Positions 49,408 through 60,299 of a stretch of 64,000 nt of DNA are shown one piece after another. Positions within the stretch are counted from its first letter, which is position 1. The number at the start of each line of letters is the position of its first letter. Source of the DNA: Symbiodinium natans (taxonomy: Eukaryota > Sar > Dinophyceae > Suessiales > Symbiodiniaceae). The stretch is taken from NCBI GenBank assembly GCA_905221605.1, contig CAJNDS010000412.1, positions 48,501-112,500 of the forward strand, in the 5' to 3' direction. The translations under genes were made by a program, and so were the position numbers. Under the pieces are notes generated by a model, which did not search any database, was not told where the DNA came from, and was given only the letters and a program-made list of their open reading frames with translations.

Positions 49408-49995
49408 GATTATATATTATATACTGTTTTTTTATCTGTCATTGATTATATATTACCATTATTATGTATTTTATACTTAAAATTAAGTCTTAGATATTAA
49501 ATATCATGTATCATATATATATATATATTAGACATTAAAATTACGTCTTATATATTTTATGTTATGTACGAAAAAATGAAATAGTTTATATTATATGATC
49601 TTACTTCATAAACTATTATATTACATACTATTATATTATATTATATTGTATTATATTATATTTTTAAATTAATTATATTGTATGACATAATATAATATAA
49701 TTTAGTATAATATAAAAATATATTATTACTATACTTTTTTCTTATATTATATATATTATTATTATATTATATTATACTTTTTATGATGTATTTTATATCA
49801 TATCTTACAATATATTCTTTTATATATTATATTATATTGCCGTTTAAATGGTTTTTTTATATTTTTATATAATCCATGATAATATAATATATTATATTAT
49901 CTAGTACATGATATGCTATGTAAATATTAATATGAATAAATAATATTAATAATAATATTAGCACGAATATTAAAACATATATATAGATATGCATA
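49408..49995. repeat. strongly AT-rich segment
   Basis: Almost only TATTA, ATATA and TTATAT words over nearly 600 bp, in the centre of the composite element. No gene. Confidence 0.85.
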
Positions 49996-50369
49996 ATATA
50001 TTGGTCGATCGCGTCGGGAACAACGTACCAAAACTCGAGTTTAAGCGCCTCGAGAGGGTTGTCGATCGTTCTCCGAAAACGTACAAAAACTCGAGTTTTG
50101 GCGCCTCGAGATGCGTTTCGTGTGAGAGGGAGGGTCGTCAATCGTGCCCGGAAAACCTTTCCAAAACTCGAGTTTTAGCACCTCGACACGCGTTTCGTAT
50201 GAGAGGGTCCTCGATCGGGTTTCGAAAACGTACCAAAAATCGAGTTTTAGTACTCGAACGTTCGAAGTTTATTTTCTTTTTGATCCTTTTATTTGTTTTT
50301 TGATCCTGGGCTGCGTTTTTTTTTGATCCTTTCATTTTTTTTGATCCGGCAGCCCCAGACGTCCAAGTC

Positions 50370-51240
50370 CCAAAACACCCCAAAACACCCCAAAACCCCT
50401 AAACCCCAAAAACCCCAAAAACCCCTAAACCCCTAAACCCTAAACCCCAAACCCCAACTTGAAGGCTCACGGGTAGTAAGGTAGCCTATGTGAGTAGAAC
50501 CTGAAGGCAGGCGCAGAAGTCCAGAGGAAAAAAACAAACCTGAAGTTAGAAGGGAGGTTCCTGAGAAGTCGAGTTGGGTATCGAGAAGTAGAGTTAGGGC
50601 ATGCTAGAGTGAAGCATGTTAGTGCCAGGAAACGTGCACGCTATAAAGACGTTGCAATCGTAGGCGCCGGGTTTGAAACTTGCGGTCTTTAGGAGCCTAG
50701 CTCAATGACTCCAAATTACTTTCGTATGTTGAAAAAAGGGTTTGCAAGATTTGTATTTGGAGGGGTTGGGGGTTGAGGCGGTGCCGGCTTGGGTGTAGGG
50801 TTGGGGTTTGTAGGGCTTGGCCTCCCCTAAACCCTAAGCGCTATACCCTAAAGCGTGGTTCTTCCAGCTATGTGGGTGCCAAAATGTTAGGGTTTATGTA
50901 AGGATTCATGGTTTAGGGCTGATAAGGTTTCGGGCTTATAGAGCCCGAGGCTTGGACCACACGGACTTCGGATTCCTCCCAAGCCCCAAAGATCCGAAGG
51001 TCCGACACAGATGCACCCCAGATTGCTCAACCACTAGAGCCCATGGTGTAGAGATGGCGTTTGAAGGGTTGAGGCTTCCCAATCCTTACTGTGCTAGTAG
51101 GTGGAACGCAGGAAATGGAAGGGCAAGCAAGCCAACAAATGCATTCACATGTATGTATTATGTATGTATGTAGTCTGTATGTAGCATGTATATGAATGTA
51201 CATGAATGTAGATGTATATATGTGGTGCGATCTATATGTA
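50370..51240. other. no convincing gene
   Basis: CCCCAAAA/CCCTAAA variants at 50383-50450, a partial family B element at 50453, scattered short ORFs, and a GTATGTA microsatellite at 51150-51240. Confidence 0.5.
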
Positions 51241-51241
51241 G

Positions 51242-51460
51242 ATGCATGTTCTACCTTACGTTGGATTTGGCTCTGGGGGCGGCATTGAGCTTCGAAGCTT
51301 CAGGAGCTCCCCGGAAACTTTGGCTGACTTCTTCAGCTGCAGAAAGGCCGTGTCTCCACGCCGGAGGCAAGCTTGGGCGTTAAGGTTTAGGCTAACGCCG
51401 CTCATTGCGGCCGCGAAGGTTTTGGCATGTTTCAGGGAATTTCAGTCGTGTTTTTTTTTT

Positions 51461-51493
<33 letters not shown>

Positions 51494-52063
51494 ACGTCCA
51501 TTCATATGGCGACCCTGCACCAAACATCGGTATTTACAGCGTTTTTGCCCGGATGTTTGATGCCTGTGGGACAAAACGCGCGGTTACAAACGTTCATGCG
51601 CTTGGCGCGGAGAGGCCGAAAACTCTGGCATTTACAGCATCTTTCCTTGTCTTTACAACATATTCACAAGCGGTCGCAAGCGTTCATGCCTTTGGCGAAG
51701 ATGCCACCACACTGGTATTTGCAGCGTTTTTGCCGCTCCGTACACATTTTTCTCTTTCTGCAACCAGAACGCTGTGCGCAGTGTTTACGCCCGAAAGAAG
51801 CGTTCATGAAGCAAGGACTTTTTTGGGTGCGATTTGCGCGTATCGAAAACATCGCTGTGCGCAGTGTTCTGGTGCGCGCGAACACCAATCCCATGGCGGC
51901 AGTGGCGAACTTGAACAAACGCAAAACACGTCCCGCGAACACGATGCTGAAAAACCGCGAGTTTTCCACGTGTTCCTGCGTCCGACTCCAAAACGACACG
52001 CGCAAAACACGCGGAGCCCCAATGAACGGCGTTGCCTTCAGGCTAAGGGTTCATAGGGTGTGA
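51242..52063 (+). CDS. hypothetical long ORF over a T20G21 tract
   Basis: An open frame of 273 codons starts upstream of the T20 (51451-51470) and G21 (51471-51491) runs. A second + frame (51427-52056) is also open. Downstream DNA shows degenerate repeats (TATTTACAGCG-like words near 51529, 51630 and 51716; GCGTTCATG near 51588, 51681 and 51802). That explains open frames in several registers. No domain is recognised. More likely a repeat than a gene. Confidence 0.2.
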
Positions 52064-52861
52064 AAGTTGAGGGTTTACAAAAAAAGGGGAGCCGGAGCTC
52101 CAAGGAAGGGCTTATGCCAAAAGGGCGCTGTTGGTTCTTTGCGTTCGGAAGGGTAGTGGAGCTGCTCGATGGTTTCAAGAAGCAGACGGAGTAACTCCAC
52201 GATCTTCGTAGCCGAAAGGCCCTCTAGTGACTCGGTTGGTGATGATGCGGTTGGGATCCGCCATACCGCACCAGAAAAACTGGAAACCTTTCGGCCTGTA
52301 AACTGTAGATGTCCAGGTGTGCGCGAGCCGCATGCCGAGCGCACCAAACAGCTTCGACAGTAAGAGCCATGGCTTCGGTAGAAGGCCCTCTACCCTAAAC
52401 CCTCAACCCTCAACCCTAAACCCTCAACCCTCAACCCTAAACAACTTTAAACAGATGAAGCTGTCCCTGTCTCTTGCCGGGAGGTCCCCCGTGACTCCGA
52501 CGAAGACGGCAGCTAGCCAGCTTCCTAGTCAGGACCGATTGGAGCTTCCCTATCATGGGTTTAGGGTGTGGGGTGTCCATGACATGACAAAAGGGCTCAG
52601 CATGAATAAGGATTATTTTGGGTAGAGTCAAGTTTGACGACAGAAGCCCTAAACCCTCAAAGCGAGTGTGAGGGCCGAAGCCCTTCTTGAATTCCTGCAG
52701 GTTCATGGGTAGTTAGAGAAGTCGGGTTCTAAGTACCTTGATCAAGGTTACAGAATATAGGTTACCTGAGGATATATGATATAGGTTACCTGTTTTGTAA
52801 CCCGAAACCCTAACCCTAAACCCTTAACCCTAAACCCTAAGCCCCTACTTGTAACTAGCGA

Positions 52862-53064
52862 TAAACCCTAAACCCTAAACCCTAAACCCTAAACCCTAAA
52901 CCCTAAACCCTAAACCCTAAACCCTAAACCCTAAACCCTAAACCCTAAACCCTAAACCCTAAACCCTAAACCCTAAACCCTAAACCCAGTCGGGTGGCAA
53001 AAAAACCCTAAACCCTAAACCCTAAACCCTAAACCCTAAACCCTAAACCCTAAACCCTAAACCC
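52862..53064. repeat. long telomere-type (CCCTAAA)n tract
   Basis: About 26 units split by 15 bp of unique sequence at 52988. Confidence 0.95.
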
Positions 53065-53167
53065 TTCAAGTGCAGGAGAGCCCCTCAACTCCAACCCGCG
53101 GCCTCGGCCACGTGCACGGATTCCGAGCTCCGCTCCACGGCATCAGGCACACGCAGAGTTACCTTGG

Positions 53168-53325
53168 GATGTTCCCCCGTGTACCAAGCTCCTTTACTAG
53201 GGGGTTTAGGGTTTAGGGTTTAGGGTTTAGGGTTTAGGGTTTAGGGTTTAGGGTTTAGGGTTTAGGGAGTATAGTGCCCCCGATTAGAATCCCTAGTAAG
53301 GACTGTGAGTATAGGGGGGAACATC
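53168..53325. mobile_element. family H element with a telomere tract inside
   Basis: GGATGTTCCCCCGTGTA on the left and TATAGGGGGGAACATCT on the right are the family H ends. A TTTAGGG tract (53203-53268) fills the middle. Confidence 0.7.
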
Positions 53326-53339
53326 TCAAGAGTTACTCC

Positions 53340-53660
53340 CCAGAAACATAAAGAGAGACGATGTTAACTACAAGACAGTATATCATGGAGTGCGAAGCAA
53401 ATCGTACAGGATTGTTTGTACATGTGCATGTAATATGCTGAAGCGGGCAAGCGGCCACATGTACAGTAGCTAGCAAGCCGTCCGAAGTACATGCTTAATT
53501 AAGTGTAAAGATGCTGTCATGGAGACGCCCTTGGCATTTTCAAGCTGTTTGCTCTCCCTTGTGCGCGAGGCTCCGCGCACTTTGCCTTCAATCAACTCCA
53601 GAGGATGACTTTGAGGGTTTAGAGCAAGTTAAAACAGGCTTTGTTTCGGCCTAAGCGAGT
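53340..53660. other. nothing recognised
   Basis: Unique sequence without coding character; some ACATGTAC palindromes. Confidence 0.4.
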
Positions 53661-53807
53661 TAACAGTGCTTAGGAATCAACCATGCCAGGACCGAGCCAA
53701 AGACCGAAAGAGAAAGCGGCCAGCGCTTTACGGCAGCTCACGTGGCGAGCACACATGCGCTGTGACATGCAAGCGTGGTGTCATAAGGTGCCCCTGTTGT
53801 CCTGCAA

Positions 53808-54046
53808 GTGTGCCTAAGGAAGTCGAAGCATGGCAAGGCTTTGGCCCAGCAAAAGGCGAGGCAGCCAGAGGCCCCGGAAAAGCCTTCGGGCAAGTTGCGC
53901 AGATCCTGTGCGACAGCGCCGGGCATGGCCCCGATGGTACGCGAAGCGCCAGCCAAGACCCAGCCGGCGGAGAACAAGGAGGCCAGATGCCGCAATACTT
54001 CCCGTCGATTGAGTACCTTGAACGTCGCGGTTGCAGTGGGAAGCGT
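53808..54046 (+). CDS. candidate exon, basic and Ala/Pro-rich
   Basis: Reads KHGKALAQQKARQPEAPEKP then NTSRRLSTLNVAVAVGS, ending where a family B element begins with GTACTTGAAG (GT donor). Two other + frames are also open, so the choice is uncertain. Confidence 0.3.
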
Positions 54047-54153
54047 ACTTGAAGGTTCATGGGTAGATATAAGCAGGGTTTCTAAGTAAGGTAACCTATG
54101 AGAACCTGAACTAAGGTACTTAGGACCCTACATATAACTACCCATGAACCTTC
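54047..54153. mobile_element. family B MITE
   Basis: TACTTGAAGGTTCATGGGTA ... CTACCCATGAACCTTC; the right end merges into CCCTAAA repeats. Confidence 0.75.
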
Positions 54154-54664
54154 CCTAAACCCTAAACCCTAGCCCTAAACGCTAAACCACCAAAAAAACA
54201 CTAAGAGCAGGAATCTTCAAGTGGCGCAGGCAGTGCCAAAAGCCCTCCATCGAAAGATCAACTGTACATCAGGGCGGGGACTTCCACTCCCGCTTCAGGC
54301 TATGAACCCTAAACCATCCTAAACCCTCAACCCTAAACCCTAAACCCTAATGGTTATTTCGGTTTTAAACTGCTTAACTGTTTGACTGTTGAAAAGCAAG
54401 TGACACAGTCCTTGTCGAAGGCCACGAAAATCACCAGAGCTTTAAGTCGATGCGTTCCACCGAACGGGTGCTTTTTACTTGCGTGCCCCTAGCGGCGCGC
54501 GATGCTTCCAGAGCCCTAAGGCCTAAACCGCCTAAACCCTAAACCCTAGACCCCAAACCCTAAACCCTAAACCGTGTCACAAGGTCCCTTGTCTGTTTTG
54601 GGGAGCTAAGCCCAAGAACTTTGAGCCTGCGAAAAGAAACCTCAAAGTACGCGTGTATGTCGTA

Positions 54665-54780
54665 TGTTTATATATATATATATATACCTTTATATATATA
54701 TATGTATACAGATATAACTGACCATGTAGCTATCCATCTGTGTATACATACTATATATGTGCATATTTTATTATCTTAAG

Positions 54781-54816
<36 letters not shown>

Positions 54817-54845
54817 GTATATGTATATGTCAACATGTCTATACG
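54665..54845. repeat. TA microsatellite block
   Basis: Alternating TATATA and TATG units. Confidence 0.9.
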
Positions 54846-54988
54846 TATAGACGGGCGCTTGTTCGCATTCTCGGAAAACCATGTCGGATCCCGCACGTCG
54901 CGACATTCCCATCTCTTGTAACGTGTGCGAGAAAAATGTCACAATTGACCGTGCCAGCCGAGACCTATCCTAAACAATTCTGTGACTT

Positions 54989-55336
54989 GTGCGCGTCAAT
55001 GTTTCGTGCAGGATGCACAGCAACCACCTCCGACTGGTGAGTGCGTTTGGATGCCCAGCCTGCCGAGGGTGGTTTCCTTCGTGCCAAGATGATTTCCACA
55101 GTCCTAAAAGTGGTTGCTCTGCTACAGTAGCAAAGCCTGAAAGTGACAGGCGCCTACAGCACAACCAGGCAGAAGTCGAAGCAGGAATGCCCGCAGAACT
55201 TTCTAATTCCATGCCTCATGTTACGTGCCCTTGTCGCCGCAGGAGCAAGACGCGGGACGAGCGCATGCACCCGAAGCTCTGCTCGGTCATGTTCCATGCC
55301 GCCGCGGCGGCCCCGATGCCTTCTGCTTTCACATAA
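54989..55336 (+). CDS. hypothetical ORF, 115 codons
   Basis: Reads RLVSAFGCPACRGWFPSCQD, with a C-x2-C motif, then a charged region and CPCRRRSKTRDERMHPKLCS. A minus-strand ORF covers part of it. No known domain; strand not settled. Confidence 0.25.
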   Translation: MRVNVSCRMHSNHLRLVSAFGCPACRGWFPSCQDDFHSPKSGCSATVAKPESDRRLQHNQAEVEAGMPAELSNSMPHVTCPCRRRSKTRDERMHPKLCSVMFHAAAAAPMPSAFT

Positions 55337-55471
55337 AAAATCAGGCTGCACTCCGCGGAGTTCCAAGTTAAGCATTGCTTCCAGGCATGTGCTCGTCGAG
55401 CCCCAGTCCCCATCGACAGCAGCAATTCCCTGCCGATCGCTCAGGGAAGCAGATAGGCAGACACACGAAGT

Positions 55472-55729
55472 GTGGAGCTGGCGGCGGTAGGCGTGATGCC
55501 CGAGTCTGCATGCAATGACTACATGAGGCCTATCAAAGGTGAAGATGCTGAACCCAGCTTCGAGTCTTTTGGGACCCAGAAGGCGGCCCGAGAGGCTTGT
55601 CAAGTCAACATAGTTGGTTATGAGCTTCTGGCGGAGAGGCCTGCAACCTGCGTCCGCGCGTCAAGCTCCGCACCCCCGCAGAGGCTCCTCGCGTCTGGAC
55701 CCCACAGGGAGATTGCCTACTGGATCTGA
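55472..55729 (+). CDS. hypothetical ORF or exon
   Basis: Reads ACNDYMRPIKGEDAEPSFES then AAREACQVNIVGYELLAERP. It seems coding by composition; function unknown. Confidence 0.3.
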   Translation: MELAAVGVMPESACNDYMRPIKGEDAEPSFESFGTQKAAREACQVNIVGYELLAERPATCVRASSSAPPQRLLASGPHREIAYWI

Positions 55730-55861
55730 ATACTTCTGAGGTTTTCTGAGAGCTGCCAGTCAGCCGAGGTGAAACGACACGCAGAGGCTGCGGCTGCAGA
55801 ACGCAGCTGAGTGGGAATGCGAACCCCATGGACCTCTTACCAGCCTCCCCGCACTTCACCT

Positions 55862-55972
55862 TAGCACCTGGCAGTCAGTGGAACTTCGCGTTCTCGACCT
55901 CCAGCGCTTGCGACCGATTGCCCAGGCCCAGAAATCCCATGTGGTCATGGATGTTTCTGCCACAGCGCCTGC
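55862..55972 (+). CDS. candidate exon
   Basis: Reads STWQSVELRVLDLQRLRPIA then QAQKSHVVMDVSATAPA and ends at a GTGGAG donor. The frame directly after the donor (VEAKFIVAYREPDLDQGL) is also open, so the boundary is uncertain. Confidence 0.35.
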
Positions 55973-56279
55973 AGGTGGAGGCGAAATTCATCGTTGCCTA
56001 CCGGGAGCCTGACCTTGATCAAGGTCTGCCCGTAGTGCAGAGATTGATTCCTCTTCCCGAAAGTGTGGGCGGCTGGCGGACGGCGTCCAGTGACCCTAAA
56101 CCCTGAACCCTGAACCCTGAACCCTGAACCCTAAACCCTAAACCCTAAACCCTAACGCGAGGTGAATCGTCGGCGCGGCTTCTGATTATCGTTGGGCCCC
56201 TGGGGGTCCAGCACTGGCAATGGTTTGGTGAGCTCGGACACCCCTAAACCCTAAATCCTAAACCCTGCGGCCCTCAGAT

Positions 56280-56435
56280 CATGCAGCAGAAACCCTAAAC
56301 CCTAAACCCTCAGCCCTAAACCCTAAACCCTCAACCCTAAACCCTAAACCCTAAACCCTAAACCCTAAACCCTAAACCCTAAACCCTAAACCCTAAACCC
56401 TAAACCCTAAACCCTAAACCCTAAACCCTAAACCC
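56280..56435. repeat. telomere-type (CCCTAAA)n tract
   Basis: About 21 units with a few CCCTCAA variants. A run of CCCTGAA units lies at 56096-56135. Confidence 0.95.
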
Positions 56436-56586
56436 AAGTAAAGTGCAACCAGCACATCGTGGCACACATGCGGATGCAAAAGCTTGGGTTCTGGACCCCC
56501 GGCTCTTGAGAAGCAAGGATCAGCATGCAGCCGCCGAACGGGCCCTGCTCTTAGTACTTCTTTTGGTGTTTAGGGTTTAGGGTTTA

Positions 56587-56700
56587 GGGAATTCTCATGG
56601 GTAGTTTTAAGTAGGGTTCTAAGTACCGTCATTCCGGTTATCATAGAGGTTACCTTACTTGGAACCCTATACTTTGAACTACCCATGAACCTTCAAGCAG
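56587..56700. mobile_element. family B element ending at an exon
   Basis: TCTCATGGGTAGTTTTAAG ... CTACCCATGAACCTTCAAGCAG; the last AG is the apparent acceptor of the following exon. Confidence 0.65.
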
Positions 56701-56817
56701 GTGAAGTCAACCTTAGAAAATCAGAGGCGAGTTTGGGGATGCTCTGCTTCAGTGGGCCGAGAAAATACCCATATTTCGTCGACCAGATACTTCCGGAGGT
56801 GCTGCAGTGCTGCGCGA
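56701..56817 (+). CDS. exon lying between two MITEs
   Basis: Reads EVNLRKSEASLGDALLQWAE then KIPIFRRPDTSGGAAVLRDY. It starts exactly after a B element and ends where a C element begins. Protein unknown; it may be part of the gene continuing at 57216. Confidence 0.5.
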
Positions 56818-56973
56818 CTACTTGGAGGTTCATGGTACTTATTAACCAATTGTAACTGTACTTATGACTGTACTGATTACCATATCAGGGCACTTAAGGG
56901 GGTTATTAGTGGGTAATGTGGGGTTCTAAGTACAGTTAAAACTGGTTTATGAGTACCATGAACTTTAAAGTAC
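56817..56973. mobile_element. family C MITE
   Basis: TACTTGGAGGTTCATGGTAC ... GAGTACCATGAACTTTAAAGTA with the conserved GGGCACTTAAGGG core. Confidence 0.7.
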
Positions 56974-57215
56974 CGGCTATGCCAGCAGAAGGGTGTGAAT
57001 TTGGTGTGTGCAGGGGGGCGGCGAAGGTTCAAGGGGGGCTAGGATGATGTTTACGCAGGTGCAATGGTTAGGCTTTCATAGATACACCTGATTCCATCAT
57101 CCTAGCAGATTCTCTAGCATGTTGTCAAAAAAACACAAGCAGCCGAAGATACTTCTGCAGCACGCGGCAACATGCGCCTTAAATGGCTGTAGAAATGGGA
57201 AGTTAGGCAGGTCTG

Positions 57216-58475
57216 ATGGAACTGAGCTTCTGGAGTTGGCTGTGTAGCGACAACAGTGGGGTTTTGCTGCGCCAGCGGATTCCTGAAGTCGCATTGTTCT
57301 ACGGCTGTCGCTTCGAGGCGTGGTATCACAACGTGACGGGCTTGGTTGCAGAGCGACCGACTGGACCGATCTCCAGCCTCCTGGAGCGATTTAAGGAAGT
57401 CTCCGAACCAGATCGGCCCATCGCCATCCTCAGGCACGAGTGCAAGGGCAACCCGCGAGAGGGAATCCCGGGTGGCGCCGTCGTACCCGTCCTCTTGAGC
57501 CTGCAGCGCTTTACAGAGATCCTGCGCGAGGTGGTTGAGGGACGGATCGTCAACCTCAAGACCGGGAGCCTGTCCGGGCTCTGGACGCTGCAGTCCTACG
57601 TCGAGCCACGCTATGGGCTCCGATTCCTGAGCGTGTACACCTGCAATGCGCAGCTGGAGGAACGGCACGACGCCTTCTCCCGGCCGTTCAAAAAGTGCTA
57701 CTTTCCAGAAGGCAGCTCATGCAGCTCGGCGCCGGAGCCCGAGGATGAGAAGAGCTCCGAGAAGTTTCGGCTCGATGCGCCTCAAAGGGATGCCATCGAG
57801 TCTAAGGCCCTGGGAATTGTGCGCTATGCGCACCGGTTTCACAAGCTGGACCTTGAAGGGATCCTCTTAGAGTTCATTGTGGATCGGAGTGGCCGACTGA
57901 CCTTACATGCCTGTTGGTCCGCCTCGATCTGCGACGCCCGCGACTCCAGAAGGTTTCGATCTGCATGGCCCGAAAAGCAGGGGCGAGTGCAGGAGATGCC
58001 GAGGACCTTCAGCGTTCCACGCTTGGAGGAGAGCTTTGACATGGATCTTGACGCCCCAGACAGGCGTTGCGGCTCACCCAGGAAGAATGCCGCGACTCCA
58101 AGTTGCACAGAGCCAAGGGCGCGAGCTCGACCAACTCCTCCTCTACTACTGGAATTCTGGCAGGGTGACGATTTTCTGGGAGAGGCCTCCTTCGGGCGCC
58201 AAGGCTCCGGCTCATGCTCCGAGCTTCGGGTCCTGAAAGTCCTCCCCCTGGGACACAAGCCTCCTTTGAGGTCGGATGGCCGCAAGATGCTCGCAGACGC
58301 AACAGGGGAGGCCCTCGCCGTGGTGTCCTTGAGGCCGAGTGCCGAAAACAGTGACCTCTGGAACTTCAAGCTCGGAAGAGCTGAAGGCCTCCCGGTTGCA
58401 GACCACGAGGAGAAGGTCCACGCAGTGCTGTGGAGACATGGTCGCAGGCTGAAGTCAGGCTGTCAATGCTCGTAG
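57216..58475 (+). CDS. unknown conserved-looking protein, 419 codons
   Basis: Long open frame with no low complexity. It may be an internal or last exon: a CAG acceptor lies 6 bp before the first ATG. Features: RFEAWYHNVTGLVAERPTGP and SLSGLWTLQSYVEPRYGLRF in the first half, a helical middle (about 185-235) with LLEFIVDRSGRLTLHACW, a Pro/Arg-rich linker (about 280-315), then a beta-rich end (PPLLLEFWQGDDFLGEASF). The C-terminal part vaguely recalls a C2 domain, but I do not claim it. No signal peptide or membrane segment. The high GC and open length make it a real gene. Confidence 0.7.
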   Translation: MELSFWSWLCSDNSGVLLRQRIPEVALFYGCRFEAWYHNVTGLVAERPTGPISSLLERFKEVSEPDRPIAILRHECKGNPREGIPGGAVVPVLLSLQRFTEILREVVEGRIVNLKTGSLSGLWTLQSYVEPRYGLRFLSVYTCNAQLEERHDAFSRPFKKCYFPEGSSCSSAPEPEDEKSSEKFRLDAPQRDAIESKALGIVRYAHRFHKLDLEGILLEFIVDRSGRLTLHACWSASICDARDSRRFRSAWPEKQGRVQEMPRTFSVPRLEESFDMDLDAPDRRCGSPRKNAATPSCTEPRARARPTPPLLLEFWQGDDFLGEASFGRQGSGSCSELRVLKVLPLGHKPPLRSDGRKMLADATGEALAVVSLRPSAENSDLWNFKLGRAEGLPVADHEEKVHAVLWRHGRRLKSGCQCS

Positions 58476-58915
58476 CTGTAGTGTGGCATATATGGTGCAG
58501 CGTTGTTAAGCCCCTCCCCGCCTCCCCCCCAATGGGTTGGGTTTCGGTGTGGGTCCCCCCCTGTTACAGGGGGGTGGGGTGAGTGGAGGGGGGGGTTTTG
58601 GGTTTCAAGGTTTTAGCGTTTCTAAGGGCGCCTGGTGCTTTTACGGGATTGTTTCGGGTTGCAGAGTTTAGGGTTAGGGTTGGGATGCGGAAGGACTTAG
58701 GGTTTTAGGGTTTGGGCAGGGTTTGGGGTCTATGGTTCAGGAAAGTTTAGGGGTTGCGTGAGGGTTTTGGGTCTAGGGTGGGGTGGGAGGAGGGATGGGG
58801 GGGGGGGGATAATTACCATGGGAGGGGGAGCATCGACACGGCGACACGGAACCGTGCGTAGGCAGAATGCTTGTGGGGCTAGGCGGGCGTTCGGACGTGT
58901 GGTTGTCTTGTACCC
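58476..58915. other. intergenic or intron, G-rich
   Basis: Pyrimidine/purine-rich runs (CCCCTCCCC, GGGGGGG) and degenerate TTTAGGG-like words. It ends in a good acceptor, CTTGTACCCAG, at 58917. Confidence 0.5.
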
Positions 58916-58917
58916 AG

Positions 58918-59980
58918 GACATGGCAGAATCGCGCCTATGCAACGGTGTGGAGCTCGTCAGACTCGGAGGCGGTGGAGGAGTTTGTGGATGGCTGCTGGG
59001 CCACCGTCCACGTCTGGAATGGAGAGTCTGTGGAGTTGACGCTGCCTGCAAGGACCCTTGAGCCTGCCCCAGACATTGATGCTCAATCTTCAAAGGCAGC
59101 ACGACTCTCTCCGGCACCTTCTCCCAGGCAGTCCCCAAAGTCCGAATGCACGTTGGATGAGGGCCTGAGGTCGTACGATCACGTTTGTGGCGCCGAGCTG
59201 GCAGCCCATTGGGGCATGAGTGAGGATGGCATGCGTGGGCATCTGCTGGCAACACAAATCTGGCAGCGCATGAAGCTGGACCGCAGCAACCGCTCCGGGC
59301 TACTCAAGCGCTTGGCTCAGCAAGTGGTGAGCTTTCACAACATGCAGCGCCAATGGGAGCTTTATCTCGAAACCAGCCAGCAGAAGCGAAAAGACATGAC
59401 GGCGGACTGGGCAAAGCAGGACAAGGCGCTGCTAGATGCAAAGGAAAGGCGCGACGCGGCCACAGAGGCTCACAAGAAGAGGATGATCGCGGCGTGCCGC
59501 AGGATGTACTCGGAGTATGATGAGTATCGAGCCCGCGAAAGCGCAGAAGCCGCCGCGCTGGCAGAATCTCATCAAAGGATCCAAGAGCAGCAAGCCAGAC
59601 TAGCAGACCTCACAGACAAGGGCCAGCACTTTGCCGAGTCACTGAAGCAGGTGCGGTGTAAAGTGGATGACCTGCTTGCCGAGGATGTCCGATTGCGCCA
59701 GCAGCTTGATGAGATGCGTGCGCAGCACATGGCATCGCGGCATGCCAGCATGAGGTCAGCAGCGGATGATCTCGCGGACCTAGCCGAGATCAAGTCAGAT
59801 CTGGCACGTAAGCAGAAGGCAGCGCGGAATGAACACAAGCACATCTTAAAGATGGAGGACTTCATTCGGCGGGTTGCCAATCAAGACGCGAAGTCCCTGC
59901 GAACTGGTGGGGGCTTTGTGCTGAATAGCATGGCGAAAGCCGAGGCGCAGTCTCTAGTGCAAGAATTGTTCTTGGAGTGA
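58918..59980 (+). CDS. coiled-coil protein, last exon
   Basis: The frame opens after acceptor TACCCAG and runs to TGA at 59978-59980 (about 354 codons). No clear ATG exists in frame near the start, so the 5' end is on an earlier exon. Residues near 10-30 (FVDGCWATVHVWNGESVELT) form a small beta-rich unit. A Ser/Pro linker follows, then a helical region. From about residue 130 to 335 there is a long Glu/Lys/Ala/Arg-rich coiled coil (RRMYSEYDEYRARESAEAAA, LRQQLDEMRAQHMASRHASM). It is probably a cytoskeletal or scaffolding protein; partner unknown. Confidence 0.65.
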
Positions 59981-60299
59981 AGCCAAGCTAAGGAGCAGCT
60001 TCTGCCAAAGAACGAGAGAAAAAGGGACCGCACTGTGCACAGAAGGTTCTGAATTTGGATGATCAGCATACAGAGTCTCAGAGACGGGTAGAAGCGTATG
60101 ATACAGTTCCGGAAATTATGTCGTGCTTGGGCGTGGCGTGCTGAATCAATGAACCGCCTGCGCCCAACTTGCACCACGGCGACGGTCGCCAGAGGTCGAC
60201 CTGGAGCGTCTTCAGCGGCAGACGCTCGCCGAAGACAGCCAGGATACAATCAACGTGGCCACGTGCTCAGCCATGTGAATGCTACTGTATGTAGGAACC

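Larger units (their letters stand above)
48349..50369. mobile_element. 2-kb composite element with inverted tandem-repeat arms
   Basis: Left arm: GGATCAAAAA repeats, then two copies of a roughly 70-bp unit holding CCCTCTCACACGA and AAAACTCGAGTTTTGG (to about 48597). Right arm (about 50010-50366): the same motifs in inverted order with four unit copies. Both edges carry AGACGTCC. Between the arms lie a TTCTTGGC run, three ~115-bp repeats, (CTA)n and AT-rich DNA. It encodes no protein. It could be a transposable element or a structural repeat. Confidence 0.6.

Noticed and set aside
48860-49500. Long ORFs of Tyr, Leu or Val on both strands
   Set aside because: They are translations of the (CTA)n microsatellite in different frames.
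51242-52063. A new repeat protein family
   Set aside because: Two + frames and minus frames are open at once because the DNA itself is repeated; no frame shows conserved periodic residues strong enough to prefer it. Kept only as a low-confidence ORF.
57114-57668. Minus-strand ORF of 184 codons
   Set aside because: Antisense to the 419-codon + strand gene, which has better composition and a longer frame.
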